DNA of 64,000 bases, from contig JBMNJC010000010.1 in assembly GCA_050951465.1 (NCBI GenBank), forward strand, positions 186,001 through 250,000. The letters run 5' to 3'. Shown piece by piece: positions 17,381 to 26,619 of this stretch (position 1 is the first letter of the stretch; every line of letters starts with the position of its first letter). Origin of the DNA: JAAZHD01 sp012510895. GTDB taxonomy: Bacteria; Bacillota; Clostridia; Caldicoprobacterales; DTU083. Below the pieces are notes generated by a model. That model worked only from the letters and a program-made list of their open reading frames with translations, was not told where the DNA came from and did not search any database. Made by a program: the position numbers and the translations under genes.

Positions 17381-18168
17381 AAGGCGGAGGCAGACAGGTA
17401 GTGAAGAAAGTTCGGGGAACTGGCTGACGACCTATGCGGATTTGGTTACCCTTTTATTTACATTTTTCGTTCTGCTGTATACTTTCTCCAGTATTGATGC
17501 GGAAAGATTCAAAGAAATTGCCGTCTCTCTGCAAATGGCTTTAACCGGGCAAAGCGGTCCCTACTATGTTTGATGAATACCCGGGCGGGCCTATCGGGCC
17601 CATAATTCCGTCTCAGGATATACCGCCTGAAGATCAGGACGATGCCCGTTTTAAGGAGACACAAGACGGTATTGCCGTACTGAACGAGGAAATTAAAAGA
17701 GTTTACGGCATTGTTCAGAGTTTTGTCGAGGAAGAAGACCTGGAAGCGGAAGTCAGGCTCAGGATGGATCGGAGGGGAGTTATCATTGATATTAACGAAA
17801 GCATTCTTTTTGACCCCGGAATGGCCGATCTGAAGGATGAAAGCAAGCTCCTGCTGGACAAACTGACAAAGCTGATCTCAGCATTTGATAACAATATCAT
17901 TATAGAAGGCCATACGGATACGGTGCCTATAAGCAGATCCAAATATCCCACCAACTGGGAGCTGTCTGCGGCCAGGGCTACTACGGTACTGCGCTATTTT
18001 GCAGAGGAGAAAAATATAGCACCGGAAAGGCTGTCGGCAGCAGGCTATGGGGAATACCGGCCTGTTGCGCCAAATGACACTGCAGAGAACAAAGCGCAAA
18101 ACCGCAGGGTTAATATACTAATCGAAGTTTCACTGGAAGGGGGCGAAGCTGTTGAGACAAGCAGCTAA
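17373..18168 (+). CDS. motB: Flagellar motor protein MotB (one frameshift)
   Basis: About 265 residues once a single C is removed from CCC at 17557-17559. The first frame holds the membrane segment NWLTTYADLVTLLFTFFVLL with the ion-carrying Asp at residue 23; after the shift the protein continues through a linker, the OmpA-like peptidoglycan-binding domain with IIEGHTDTVP, NWELSAARA and QNRRV. As written the first frame stops at 17571-17573. The ATG at 17373 overlaps the end of motA. Almost certainly an intact stator protein split by a homopolymer error. Confidence 0.9.
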
Positions 18169-18592
18169 AGTCAGAACCGGGTATTATTTCCGCACTTATT
18201 TCATTATTCCGCTCATAACCCTGGTTATAGCTTTTGTAGCATTTTCTTTTTTTACCAATACCTATATTTTTGCTGAGGAACAGCGCTCAGGCACCACGAA
18301 TTTCACTTATTCCCTGGATGAAATAATTATCAACCTCAAAGATGAATCCCGCTATCTTAAGGTAGAGCTTGCACTTGGATATAACCTTCGGGGGGATGAA
18401 AAATCCATCAGCGAAAAAGAGGTACAGATCAGGGATACCCTCCTGGAGATTTTCAGAAGCAAAAGTGTAAAGGATATCCTTCCCATTGAAAACTCGAAAA
18501 GTTTAAAAAATGAAATTCAGGATAAGGTGAACCGGCTGTTTTCTGAAAAAATTGTGACAGACATCTACATAACGGATTTTTTAGTTCAATAA
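18152..18592 (+). CDS. fliL: Flagellar basal body-associated protein FliL
   Basis: 146 residues. One N-terminal membrane helix (about 14-36, TYFIIPLITLVIAFVAFSFF), then the periplasm-side FliL domain with ITNL-like YSLDEIIINLKDESRYLKVELALGY and the C-terminal KVNRLFSEKIVTDIYITDFLVQ. FliL forms a ring around the stator. The TTG start overlaps motB by 17 bases and has GGAAGGGGG upstream. In most Firmicutes fliM follows; here fliO follows after 23 bases. Confidence 0.88.
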   Translation: MRQAAKVRTGYYFRTYFIIPLITLVIAFVAFSFFTNTYIFAEEQRSGTTNFTYSLDEIIINLKDESRYLKVELALGYNLRGDEKSISEKEVQIRDTLLEIFRSKSVKDILPIENSKSLKNEIQDKVNRLFSEKIVTDIYITDFLVQ

Positions 18593-18615
18593 GGGAAACG
18601 AGGAAACATTGAATA

Positions 18616-18975
18616 ATGAATACAGATTTAATTTTCAGTGCTCTGAAGCTTCTGCTGGCCCTTCCTCTGGTAATTTTACTGGCTGTCATAAGCCTCAGGC
18701 TGACCAACAGATACTTAAACGGCAGGCAGAATGCCCCAAATGGAATAAGGGTATTGGAGCGCATTCCTATACATAATGGGATGTTTTTATGTATTGTGAA
18801 AATTTTTAATGAATATATGGTTTTAGGGGTCGGTGAAAACAGTATTTCTCATATAAAGACCCTGGAACCAGAAGAAGTGAAAGAGTATTTATCCGGAAAA
18901 GAGCAGAGCCATTACCCGGATATATGGAAAAGTACAATAGCCAGATGGGTGCGGAGGGACAACTTACATGAATAG
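18616..18975 (+). CDS. fliO: Flagellar biosynthetic protein FliO/FliZ
   Basis: 119 residues with one membrane segment at about 8-27 and a cytoplasmic domain of the FliO type (VLERIPIHNGMFLCIVKIFNEYMVLGVGENSISHI). FliO helps assemble the FliP ring of the export gate. Its end overlaps fliP by 8 bases, consistent with the fliO-fliP order. The missing fliM-fliY-cheY block would normally lie between fliL and this gene. Confidence 0.85.
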   Translation: MNTDLIFSALKLLLALPLVILLAVISLRLTNRYLNGRQNAPNGIRVLERIPIHNGMFLCIVKIFNEYMVLGVGENSISHIKTLEPEEVKEYLSGKEQSHYPDIWKSTIARWVRRDNLHE

Positions 18976-19732
18976 AAAAACAGCTTGCATAGTCCTGTTA
19001 CTTATAATCTTATTTACCTGGTATCCGAAAAACGTATCGGCAGCACCTGAAACTCTGCCTATACCTAATATAAGCATTGATTTCGGCACAGAGGAAGAAC
19101 CGTCACAGTGGGTAAGCAGTATACAGATACTATTGCTGCTGACGGTTTTAACACTGGCTCCGTCTATTATTACCCTGCTTACTTCCTTTACCAGGATAAT
19201 TGTTGTGTTTTCACTGCTCAGGAATGCTCTTTCAACACAGCAGACTCCGCCTAACCAGATATTGATAGGATTGGCCCTTTTTCTTACCATCTTTATTATG
19301 TCCCCCGCAGCAGGACAGATTATCGACACTGCCGTCAATCCGTATCTGGAGGGAACCATTAGCCAGGAAGAGGCTGTAGAAGCCGGAACCAGGCCTTTGA
19401 AGGAGTTTATGCTCAGGCAAACCAGAGAAAAGGATCTGGCCCTTTTTGTAAATATTTCCGGGCAAGAGCTGCCCGAAGACAGGATGGACGTATCCATGTC
19501 AACTCTGATTCCGGCTTTTGTAATCAGCGAGCTTAAAACCGCTTTTACAATCGGATTTCTGCTGTACATCCCTTTTATAGTAATAGATATGGTGGTGGCC
19601 GGCATCCTTATGTCCATGGGTATGTTCATGCTGCCTCCTGTTACAATTTCCCTGCCCTTTAAAATATTATTATTTGTCCTGGTGGACGGATGGCATTTAA
19701 TAGTGAAATCCCTGGTGGAAGGTTTTGCATAA
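18968..19732 (+). CDS. fliP: Flagellar export gate protein FliP
   Basis: 254 residues. A cleavable signal peptide (about 1-25) is followed by four membrane segments. The family signatures are clear: LTLAPSIITLLTSFTRIIVVFSLLRNALSTQQTPPNQILIGLALFLT in the N-terminal half and PAFVISELKTAFTIGFLLYIPFIVIDMVVAG in the C-terminal half. FliP forms the pentameric core of the export gate with FliQ and FliR. Intact. Confidence 0.97.
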   Translation: MNRKTACIVLLLIILFTWYPKNVSAAPETLPIPNISIDFGTEEEPSQWVSSIQILLLLTVLTLAPSIITLLTSFTRIIVVFSLLRNALSTQQTPPNQILIGLALFLTIFIMSPAAGQIIDTAVNPYLEGTISQEEAVEAGTRPLKEFMLRQTREKDLALFVNISGQELPEDRMDVSMSTLIPAFVISELKTAFTIGFLLYIPFIVIDMVVAGILMSMGMFMLPPVTISLPFKILLFVLVDGWHLIVKSLVEGFA

Positions 19733-19782
19733 AAAAGAATTGGATATGGGAGAAGGTGAAGGCCATAAATCAGGAAGTAATT

Positions 19783-20034
19783 ATGGATATTATAGGAGAC
19801 GGACTGACCACTGCCATGCTCATAGCCGCACCTGCATTGATTGCGGCTCTGATAGTTGGTCTGGTTATAAGCATATTTCAGGCAACTACCCAGATCCAGG
19901 AGCAAACTCTGACATTTGTGCCTAAAATACTGGCAGTTTTTCTGGTTCTGATACTGGCCGGTTCCTTTATGATGAATACATTAATCAGCTTCACCAACCG
20001 GATATTCTCATATATCTCCAATATAGTGAATTAG
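19783..20034 (+). CDS. fliQ: Flagellar export gate protein FliQ
   Basis: 83 residues from the ATG at 19783. Two membrane helices, with the signature GLVISIFQATTQIQEQTLTFVPKILAV. FliQ wraps the FliP/FliR channel. Homologues usually begin about six residues earlier with a sequence like M-x-QE-x-VMDI; here that position is ATA (19765), and a GTG at 19756 is also in frame, so the exact start is uncertain. The stop is followed immediately, without a gap, by the fliR-flhB start. Confidence 0.92.
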   Translation: MDIIGDGLTTAMLIAAPALIAALIVGLVISIFQATTQIQEQTLTFVPKILAVFLVLILAGSFMMNTLISFTNRIFSYISNIVN

Positions 20035-21882
20035 GTGACAAGCGCGGTGAGTTTCAGTCTTGACGGATTTGCGATTTATATTTTAATTTTGCTCAGGATT
20101 TTCTGCTTTCTTGCGGCAACCCCTTTTTTCAGCCTCCGGGGCATTCCAGGCTTTTTGAAGACAGGTCTTTGCCTTTTGCTTGCATATATTCTGTATATTG
20201 CGGTGCCCTATGAATTATCGGCGGATGAATCTTTAATCCGATTCGGCATCCTGGCGGCAAAGGAAGTTTTGTTTGGCCTGGCTCTGGGCTATGTGGTGAA
20301 TCTGATATTTATAGGGATTCAGATTGCAGGCCAGATGATGGATTTTCAGATAGGCTTTTCCATGGCAGCAGTTTTTGATCCAATGACCGGCAGCCGGGTA
20401 TCCCTGTTCGGAAATCTGTATTACTGGATTGGAATAGCTTTATTCTATGGGCTGAGCGGCCATCACTACTTAATATACGGAATAAGTCAGAGTTTTGAAC
20501 TGGTGCCTTTGACAGAGTTTGGACTTAAGCAGCTTGATATCTGGAAAATCGTTGAGTTGTTTTCGGGGACATTTTTGATTGCTTTCGAAATAGCCTTGCC
20601 CATTATTGTAATTGTCTTATTGGTAGATGTGGTAATGGGCGTACTATCCAGGTCCGTTCCTCAGATTAACCTTTTAATGTTGAATCTGCCGCTCAAAATG
20701 CTTGTGGGTATTTTAGCCGCCATTGTCCTCTTACCAGTCATAATTCAGTCAATTGTCAGGGTGATTGAAATTCTGCCCTACCGGCTTAATGACTTTATGC
20801 AGGATATACCTCTGGCCATGGCTTTTGCAGCAGGAGAGAAGACAGAGGAGGCTACGCCCAAGAGAAAGGCCGATGCACGAAAAAAGGGACAGGTTGCAAA
20901 AAGCACCGACTTAAGCTCAGCCGTTACCCTGATATTACTTATAATAATGGGTCATATGGTAAGCCAGCATGTTTTTTCAGCACTTCACAGGTACCTGCGG
21001 CATTCATTGGAAAACGGCCTGTCGAGAACGGTGACCCTGGGAAATATGATCTCCATATTTCTTCAGGATTCCCTCATCTTTCTGCAAGTGGTTCTTCCGG
21101 CCATGGCCGGAGTGATGGTCATAGGGGTATTGGCCAATCTTATGCAGACAGGCTTTATCCGGTCCGCTGACCCCCTTAAGCCCGATCTGAAAAGATTAAA
21201 CCCAATAGAGGGATTTAAAAACATCTTTTCCAGGAAGGCCCTGCTGGACCTTGTGAAAAATTTTTTGAAGCTGATTCTGGTAAGCTATATTTCCTGGTCT
21301 TACATCCGGGACAACCATCGGGACATTTTATATGCAGCTCACCGCAGCATTCATGGTGTGTTTCCCCTTGTAAAAGATTTTATCCTCGGCCTGATGACAA
21401 GGGTGGGGATAAGCCTCTTTATACTGGCTGTCCTGGATTATATGGTTCAGCGCTATAATTTCCTTAAGAATTTGAGAATGACCAGGGAGGAAGTCAAGGA
21501 AGAAATAAAGGAAATGGAGGGGGACCCGCAGCTAAGGTCCTTAAGGAGGCAGAAGCAGCGGCAGCTGGCTATGAGCCGCATGATCTCCCAGGTGCCGGAT
21601 TCCACAGTAGTAGTAACCAACCCCACCCATTTTGCCGTGGCCTTAAAATATGATGAATCAACTCATGATGCTCCTGTGGTACTGGCCAAAGGAGCAGACT
21701 ATCTGGCTGGGAAAATACGCCGGATAGCAGAAGAGGAAAAGATTCCCGTCATTGAAAACAAGCTCCTTGCCAGGGCCTTGTATCAAAAAGGCCAGGTTGG
21801 ACAGGAGATTCCGCTGGAATTATACCAGGCTGTGGCAGAAGTGCTGGCTATTGTTTATCGTATGGAGGGAAGGACCGTATAG
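20035..21882 (+). CDS. fliR-flhB: Fused flagellar export proteins FliR-FlhB
   Basis: 615 residues in one uninterrupted frame. Residues about 1-258 are FliR (six membrane segments, with QIGFSMAAVFDPMTGSRV). From about 262 the sequence is FlhB, beginning EKTEEATPKRKADARKKGQVAKS and continuing through four membrane segments to the cytoplasmic domain. The autocleavage site NPTH lies at about residue 528 (VVVTNPTHFAVALKYD). FliR completes the export gate and FlhB is the substrate-specificity switch acted on by FliK. The fusion is known from several Clostridium species. The GTG start follows the fliQ stop directly. Confidence 0.96.
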   Translation: MTSAVSFSLDGFAIYILILLRIFCFLAATPFFSLRGIPGFLKTGLCLLLAYILYIAVPYELSADESLIRFGILAAKEVLFGLALGYVVNLIFIGIQIAGQMMDFQIGFSMAAVFDPMTGSRVSLFGNLYYWIGIALFYGLSGHHYLIYGISQSFELVPLTEFGLKQLDIWKIVELFSGTFLIAFEIALPIIVIVLLVDVVMGVLSRSVPQINLLMLNLPLKMLVGILAAIVLLPVIIQSIVRVIEILPYRLNDFMQDIPLAMAFAAGEKTEEATPKRKADARKKGQVAKSTDLSSAVTLILLIIMGHMVSQHVFSALHRYLRHSLENGLSRTVTLGNMISIFLQDSLIFLQVVLPAMAGVMVIGVLANLMQTGFIRSADPLKPDLKRLNPIEGFKNIFSRKALLDLVKNFLKLILVSYISWSYIRDNHRDILYAAHRSIHGVFPLVKDFILGLMTRVGISLFILAVLDYMVQRYNFLKNLRMTREEVKEEIKEMEGDPQLRSLRRQKQRQLAMSRMISQVPDSTVVVTNPTHFAVALKYDESTHDAPVVLAKGADYLAGKIRRIAEEEKIPVIENKLLARALYQKGQVGQEIPLELYQAVAEVLAIVYRMEGRTV

Positions 21883-21941
21883 CAAGGCCCGGCCCGGGAC
21901 GCTTATGACAAGATGATGAGCAAGATAAGGATGAGACAGGA

Positions 21942-24026
21942 ATGTCAGTGAGAACAAAGGAACATTATTTAAAACCGGCTGATTATTTGGACGTATTAAC
22001 AGCCTTCGGCGTGCTGGGCATAATCACCCTGATCATACTGCCCATACCCGCCGGTGTGCTTGATATGCTTCTGACCATTAATATTACCCTGTCCGTGGTG
22101 GTATTGCTTTTGTCCATGTTTACCAAGGAAGTGCTGCAATTCTCGGTTTTTCCAACCCTCCTGCTGGTAACAACCCTGTTTCGCCTGGGGCTTAACATTT
22201 CTTCCACCCGGCTTATTCTGAGTAAGGGTTATGCAGGCAAAGTAGTGGAATCCTTTGGTGTTTTTGCCACAGGAGATAACTACATAGTAGGAGCCATCAT
22301 CTTTGTCATTATCGTAGTTATTCAGCTTATTGTAATTACCAACGGTTCCGGCAGGGTTTCGGAAGTATCCGCAAGATTTACTCTGGATGCCCTGCCCGGC
22401 AAGCAAATGAGCATAGATGCCGATTTAAACACCGGGGCAATCAGCGAAGAGGAAGCAAAGTTAAGAAGACAGAGGTTGCAGAAAGAGGCGGATTTCTACG
22501 GAGCTATGGATGGAGCCATGAAGTTTGTCAAGGGCGATGCCATTGCCGGTATCATTATCACCCTTATTAACTTTATCGGAGGAATTGCCATCTATGTTCT
22601 CCAGCAAGGTTATCCGATTATGGACGCCCTTTCTAAATTCGCCCTCTTAACCATAGGCGATGGGCTGGTCAGCCAGATTCCTTCCCTTATGATATCAGTT
22701 GCTGCGGGAATTCTGGTAACCCGGTCTGCATCAGATGAGAATTTTGGCACAGATCTTGGCCGTCAGTTATTTGCCTTTCCCAAGGTAATGGCCATCGCTT
22801 CAGTTGTCATATTAATTCTGGGAATGACACCGGGTTTGCCCACAATTCCCTTTTTGATACTGTCAGCCGGCTGTGGCGCAGGTGCCTATTTCATGCATAA
22901 GGAGGAAAAAAATAAAGAAGTGCGGGAGCAGATTGCCGCCGCTGAGGAACGTTCTTCTGCTGCTTCGCAGCTTGAACCTGAGAGCCGATTGGAATTCCGG
23001 CAGGTGGAAACCCTTGAGGTGGAGCTGGGTTACGGACTGATTGAGCTTGCAGACGAAGATGCCGGCGGTGATTTATTGGAAAGGATATCCCGCATCAAAA
23101 GACAGTGTGCCCTGGAGATGGGGCTCATAGTTCACTCTATCCGAATTCGCGATAATTTACAGTTAAAAACCAATGAATACATAATAAAGATTAAGGGCAT
23201 TGCGGTGGCCGGAGGTGAAGTCATGCCAAGGCATCTGCTGGCTATGAACCCTGCCGGCGAAGAGATAGATCTTAAAGGAATTCCTGCTGTTGAGCCTGCA
23301 TTTGGACTTCCTGCCTTATGGATAGAAGAAAGGGACAGGGATGAGGCGGAGCTGAAAGGCTGCACAGTGGTGGATGCCGCCACTGTTTTGGTCACTCATC
23401 TGGGAGAAATAATAAAGACTCACAGCCATGAACTCATAGGCAGGCAGGAAGTGAAACAGATGATTGATGCATTAAGGGAAGATTACAGTGCAGTGATCGA
23501 AGAGCTGGTTCCGAATCTAATGTCTCTGGGTGAAATTCAAAAGGTGCTGCAAAACCTATTAAGGGAAAATGTGCCGATTAAGGATCTGGTAAGCATTCTG
23601 GAGACGCTGGCAGACTATGCGGGAAGCACAAAGAACCTGGAGATGCTGACCGAATATGTGAGATTCTCCTTAAGCAGAACCATTGTTCAGCCTTATCTGA
23701 ACGAAAAAAATACGCTGCAGGTTATTACAATTCACCCTTCACTGGAAAAGCATATTGCTGATAATATTCAGGTATCTTTTCAAGGCTCCTTCCCGGCCAT
23801 TGAACCCAGCATTAACACAAAAATCCTGGAAGAAATCCACGGGCTTCTTGAGAATCTGTCCATGGCTCAGATTAAACCGGTCATTCTGGTATCTCCCAAA
23901 ATCAGGGCGCCCTTCAAGCGGATGATTGAAATGGCCTTTCCTCAACTGGCTGTGCTGTCCTTGAATGAAGTGCCTAATTCAGTTGAAATCGAGGCAGTGG
24001 GGATGGTGAATTTACATGACAATTAA
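21942..24026 (+). CDS. flhA: Flagellar export protein FlhA
   Basis: 694 residues, normal length. The first 330 residues hold the membrane segments, with the FHIPEP-region signature LLLVTTLFRLGLNISSTRLIL at about 75-95 and KQMSIDADLNTGAI-type loop at about 155-170 (key Asp/Lys/Arg residues for proton use). The C-terminal 350 residues are the cytoplasmic nonameric ring that docks chaperone-substrate complexes. Its last bases overlap the start of flhF by 11. Intact. Confidence 0.97.
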   Translation: MSVRTKEHYLKPADYLDVLTAFGVLGIITLIILPIPAGVLDMLLTINITLSVVVLLLSMFTKEVLQFSVFPTLLLVTTLFRLGLNISSTRLILSKGYAGKVVESFGVFATGDNYIVGAIIFVIIVVIQLIVITNGSGRVSEVSARFTLDALPGKQMSIDADLNTGAISEEEAKLRRQRLQKEADFYGAMDGAMKFVKGDAIAGIIITLINFIGGIAIYVLQQGYPIMDALSKFALLTIGDGLVSQIPSLMISVAAGILVTRSASDENFGTDLGRQLFAFPKVMAIASVVILILGMTPGLPTIPFLILSAGCGAGAYFMHKEEKNKEVREQIAAAEERSSAASQLEPESRLEFRQVETLEVELGYGLIELADEDAGGDLLERISRIKRQCALEMGLIVHSIRIRDNLQLKTNEYIIKIKGIAVAGGEVMPRHLLAMNPAGEEIDLKGIPAVEPAFGLPALWIEERDRDEAELKGCTVVDAATVLVTHLGEIIKTHSHELIGRQEVKQMIDALREDYSAVIEELVPNLMSLGEIQKVLQNLLRENVPIKDLVSILETLADYAGSTKNLEMLTEYVRFSLSRTIVQPYLNEKNTLQVITIHPSLEKHIADNIQVSFQGSFPAIEPSINTKILEEIHGLLENLSMAQIKPVILVSPKIRAPFKRMIEMAFPQLAVLSLNEVPNSVEIEAVGMVNLHDN

Positions 24027-25074
24027 AAGGTATTTGGCAAAAGACATGAATGAAGCCATGACCCTCATACGATATGAACTGGGAAGGGATGCAGTTATTA
24101 TAAGCAGCCGGTGGATACGGAAGAAAGGCATAAAAAACCTTTTCAAAAAAAAGGTACTGGAGGTAACTGCTGCAGCTCAGGCTCCATCAGGCTATCCGTC
24201 TTCTGCCGGTTCCCGCAGTCGGGAGCTGGAAAAGGAAGTACGGGAATTAAAAGAGATGGTAAGCCTTCTGATGGAGGAGAAGAAAAAAAGCAGTGCAGGT
24301 GAAGAAAGGTTCAGTTCCATGATAAAACAGCATTTTGAAAGAATGGATCTGGACGATGATATCATGAAGGATTTTTTCCGTTTCTGCAGGAAGCCGGAAA
24401 ACCAACCACTGACCCTGCAGAGAATCGGCGGTTATTTTAAAAACCGTCTTAAGGGAAGCCTTGCTGATATAGAGAAAACCGGTAAAAGGGTATGGGCCTT
24501 TATCGGACCAACCGGCGTGGGCAAGACCACAACCATTGCCAAGCTTGCCGCACTTGAAGCATTGAAGAACAGAAAAAAGGTCGGGCTTGTTACCACGGAT
24601 ACCTTTCGAATCGGAGCAGTGGAGCAGTTGAAAACCTATGCTGATATACTTCATATACCCTTGGAGGTTGTAACCACTGAAGAGGAAATGGCCAAAGCCA
24701 TGAAACGCCTGAAGGACTGCGACCGGATTTTGATTGATTCCACGGGAAGGAATTCCAGGGCTAAAGAACAATTACAGGAGACTAAGAATCTTCTGCGTCC
24801 CATTCCTGACAGGAATAATATTCTGGTTGTAAGCGCCGCCACACGCAGGATGGACTTAGAGCTCATATTGAATAACTATAAAGAAATCGGATACGATTAT
24901 GTTCTGCTGACAAAACTCGATGAGACCCAGTGCTACGGCAGTATACTCAATATAAGTTATTATTCAGGAAAGCCTCTTTGCTATCTTACTACCGGGCAGA
25001 TTGTTCCCGAAGATATAAAAAATGCCTCTATGGAGAACCTTCTGGAATATCTTTTCATGGGGGTGGATGCATAA
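24016..25074 (+). CDS. flhF: Flagellar biosynthesis GTPase FlhF
   Basis: 352 residues. N-terminal basic/coiled part to about residue 150, then the SRP-type NG domain: P-loop GPTGVGKTTTIAKL at about 164-177, TTDTFRIGAVEQLKTYA, the DSTGRNS G3 motif and TKLDE G4. FlhF directs the site and number of flagella together with the MinD-like FlhG encoded next. It overlaps flhA and abuts the next gene without a gap. Confidence 0.95.
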   Translation: MTIKRYLAKDMNEAMTLIRYELGRDAVIISSRWIRKKGIKNLFKKKVLEVTAAAQAPSGYPSSAGSRSRELEKEVRELKEMVSLLMEEKKKSSAGEERFSSMIKQHFERMDLDDDIMKDFFRFCRKPENQPLTLQRIGGYFKNRLKGSLADIEKTGKRVWAFIGPTGVGKTTTIAKLAALEALKNRKKVGLVTTDTFRIGAVEQLKTYADILHIPLEVVTTEEEMAKAMKRLKDCDRILIDSTGRNSRAKEQLQETKNLLRPIPDRNNILVVSAATRRMDLELILNNYKEIGYDYVLLTKLDETQCYGSILNISYYSGKPLCYLTTGQIVPEDIKNASMENLLEYLFMGVDA

Positions 25075-25866
25075 TTGGATCAGGCAGAACTATTGCGGGA
25101 GATGGTGAGAAAGGAAACCGGCCTTCTTAAAGGTGAAAACAGAAATGCAATTGAGATCTATGCCCTTGTTTCCGGCAGAAAGGGCATTGTAAAAACAGAT
25201 TTTTTGATGGATTTAGCCGCTGCACTTAAAAAGAAGGGCAGGAAGCCCCTTCTCATGCTTCCCCGGCCCTCTGTTGCCAAGCCGTCCTGCCGCCAGGAAT
25301 TGCCGCCATGGCTGTTTAACGGAAGCCTCCGGTCCGTTTCGGATACGGACGTAATAGATATAGATTATGAAGGAATAAAAATCCTCTTATTCGATTACTG
25401 CCTGTCAGAAGCTTTCGCAGATAAGTTTCTTAAGTTAAATGATGTTGATATAATCCTGGCAGATGCCGGCGGGGGAATTAATTTAAACACCTTGTCCCTT
25501 ATCTCCTTTTCCCAGAAAGTTATTCTGATCACCCCTCCCGGACCTTCTGATTTAGCTGATGCCTACCGGCTTGTTAAAGTTATGGAGCAGTGCAACCTGA
25601 GCAAGGATGTCAGGGTAGTGATTGACCGCTGCCCCGATTTTCCCTCGGGAATGGATGCCTATGACAGACTGCACAGCACCTCTGGGGCTTTTTTAAATAA
25701 GCCTCTGAAAAACCTGGGCTGTATTATAAACGGTGCTTTGGCAGATAAACAAGCTGATGAAAAAGAAATAAATGAAATTGCAGAGGCTGTTATGAAGGAG
25801 CAAAGCAGCAGCCGCATTTACTCTATGGAACAGGTTTATGAGCGGCTCAAGAAAGTATACCTTTAA
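25075..25866 (+). CDS. flhG: FlhG-like MinD-family protein with degenerate P-loop
   Basis: 263 residues, TTG start directly after flhF. Position and overall fold pattern are those of FlhG/YlxH, the MinD-like ATPase that controls flagellar number by acting on FlhF. The deviant Walker A of the family, normally SGKGGVGKT, reads SGRKGIVKT here (about residues 33-41), losing two conserved glycines and the signature lysine. The usual switch motif with DADLGLAN is replaced by MLPRPSVAK. The DxGxG-like segment IILADAGGGIN is retained. ATP binding may be lost or altered. A frame error is unlikely because the reading frame is continuous. Function as FlhG is inferred from context. Confidence 0.78.
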   Translation: MDQAELLREMVRKETGLLKGENRNAIEIYALVSGRKGIVKTDFLMDLAAALKKKGRKPLLMLPRPSVAKPSCRQELPPWLFNGSLRSVSDTDVIDIDYEGIKILLFDYCLSEAFADKFLKLNDVDIILADAGGGINLNTLSLISFSQKVILITPPGPSDLADAYRLVKVMEQCNLSKDVRVVIDRCPDFPSGMDAYDRLHSTSGAFLNKPLKNLGCIINGALADKQADEKEINEIAEAVMKEQSSSRIYSMEQVYERLKKVYL

Positions 25867-25889
25867 TACAGGCAAAAGGACAGTCAATA

Positions 25890-26606
25890 ATGAATACGTA
25901 TGAGCAGAAACAAGAGCTGGAATCTGTAATAATTGAGCATATTCCTCTAATCAAAAGAATCGTAAGCCGGATCAATCTGAAGCAGACGGAATATGAAAGG
26001 GAAGACCTGCTTCATATAGGTGTATTGGGCTTGATTGAAGCTTATAAACGCTATGATGCCAAAAAAGGAGTTCCTTTTGAACACTTTGCCAAGTGGCGGA
26101 TCAAAGGTTCTATCATTGACGAGTTGAGGAAAAACGGCAGGCTTTCCCGAGGAAAGATGGACAGGATCAATGAATACTATCGGGTACAGAACGAACTGCA
26201 GCAGAAACTTCAAAGGGAACCCGCAGCAGAGGAAATCTGCCGGGCTATGTCAGTTACCCGGGAAGAGCTGTATGAAATTCAGGATAATATTCATTATCTT
26301 TCCCAGTATTCTCTGGAGGATGTTTTGTTTGCCGGACAGGAAGGAGAGTATAAGCTCATGGATATTATAGAGGACAAGGAGACCCCGGCACCGGATGAGA
26401 GAGTTCTGGAGAAGGAAAGGAAGGAGATCCTGGCTCAGGCAGTAGAAAAGCTGACTGAAAGAGAGCAACTGGTATTAAGCCTTTACTATGAGGAAGAGCT
26501 TACCTTAAGAGAGATTGCAGAAGTTCTTGGGGTGACCCTGTCCAGGGTTTCACAGATTCACGGACAAATCCTGGGAAAATTGAGGAGGCTAATGGAAAAC
26601 GCATAG
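25890..26606 (+). CDS. sigD: RNA polymerase sigma factor for flagellar operons, sigma-D (FliA/WhiG)
   Basis: 238 residues. Region 2 contains EDLLHIGVLGLIEAYKRYD and the -10 recognition part PFEHFAKWRIKGSIIDELRK; region 4 has the HTH LTLREIAEVLGVTLSRVSQIHGQILGKLRR. Sigma-D transcribes late flagellar genes, and two promoters of its type are visible at 1990-2016 and 3549-3575. It is normally held by FlgM, which is not in this window. The cheBAWCD genes that usually precede sigD are absent; flhG ends 23 bases before the start. Confidence 0.96.
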   Translation: MNTYEQKQELESVIIEHIPLIKRIVSRINLKQTEYEREDLLHIGVLGLIEAYKRYDAKKGVPFEHFAKWRIKGSIIDELRKNGRLSRGKMDRINEYYRVQNELQQKLQREPAAEEICRAMSVTREELYEIQDNIHYLSQYSLEDVLFAGQEGEYKLMDIIEDKETPAPDERVLEKERKEILAQAVEKLTEREQLVLSLYYEEELTLREIAEVLGVTLSRVSQIHGQILGKLRRLMENA

Positions 26607-26619
26607 GAAGGATGTAGTG

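Noticed and set aside
18964..19905. 313-codon minus-strand open frame over fliP and fliQ
   Set aside because: It lies entirely antisense to fliP and the start of fliQ, has no ribosome site and has no protein-like pattern. It is a shadow of a real gene.
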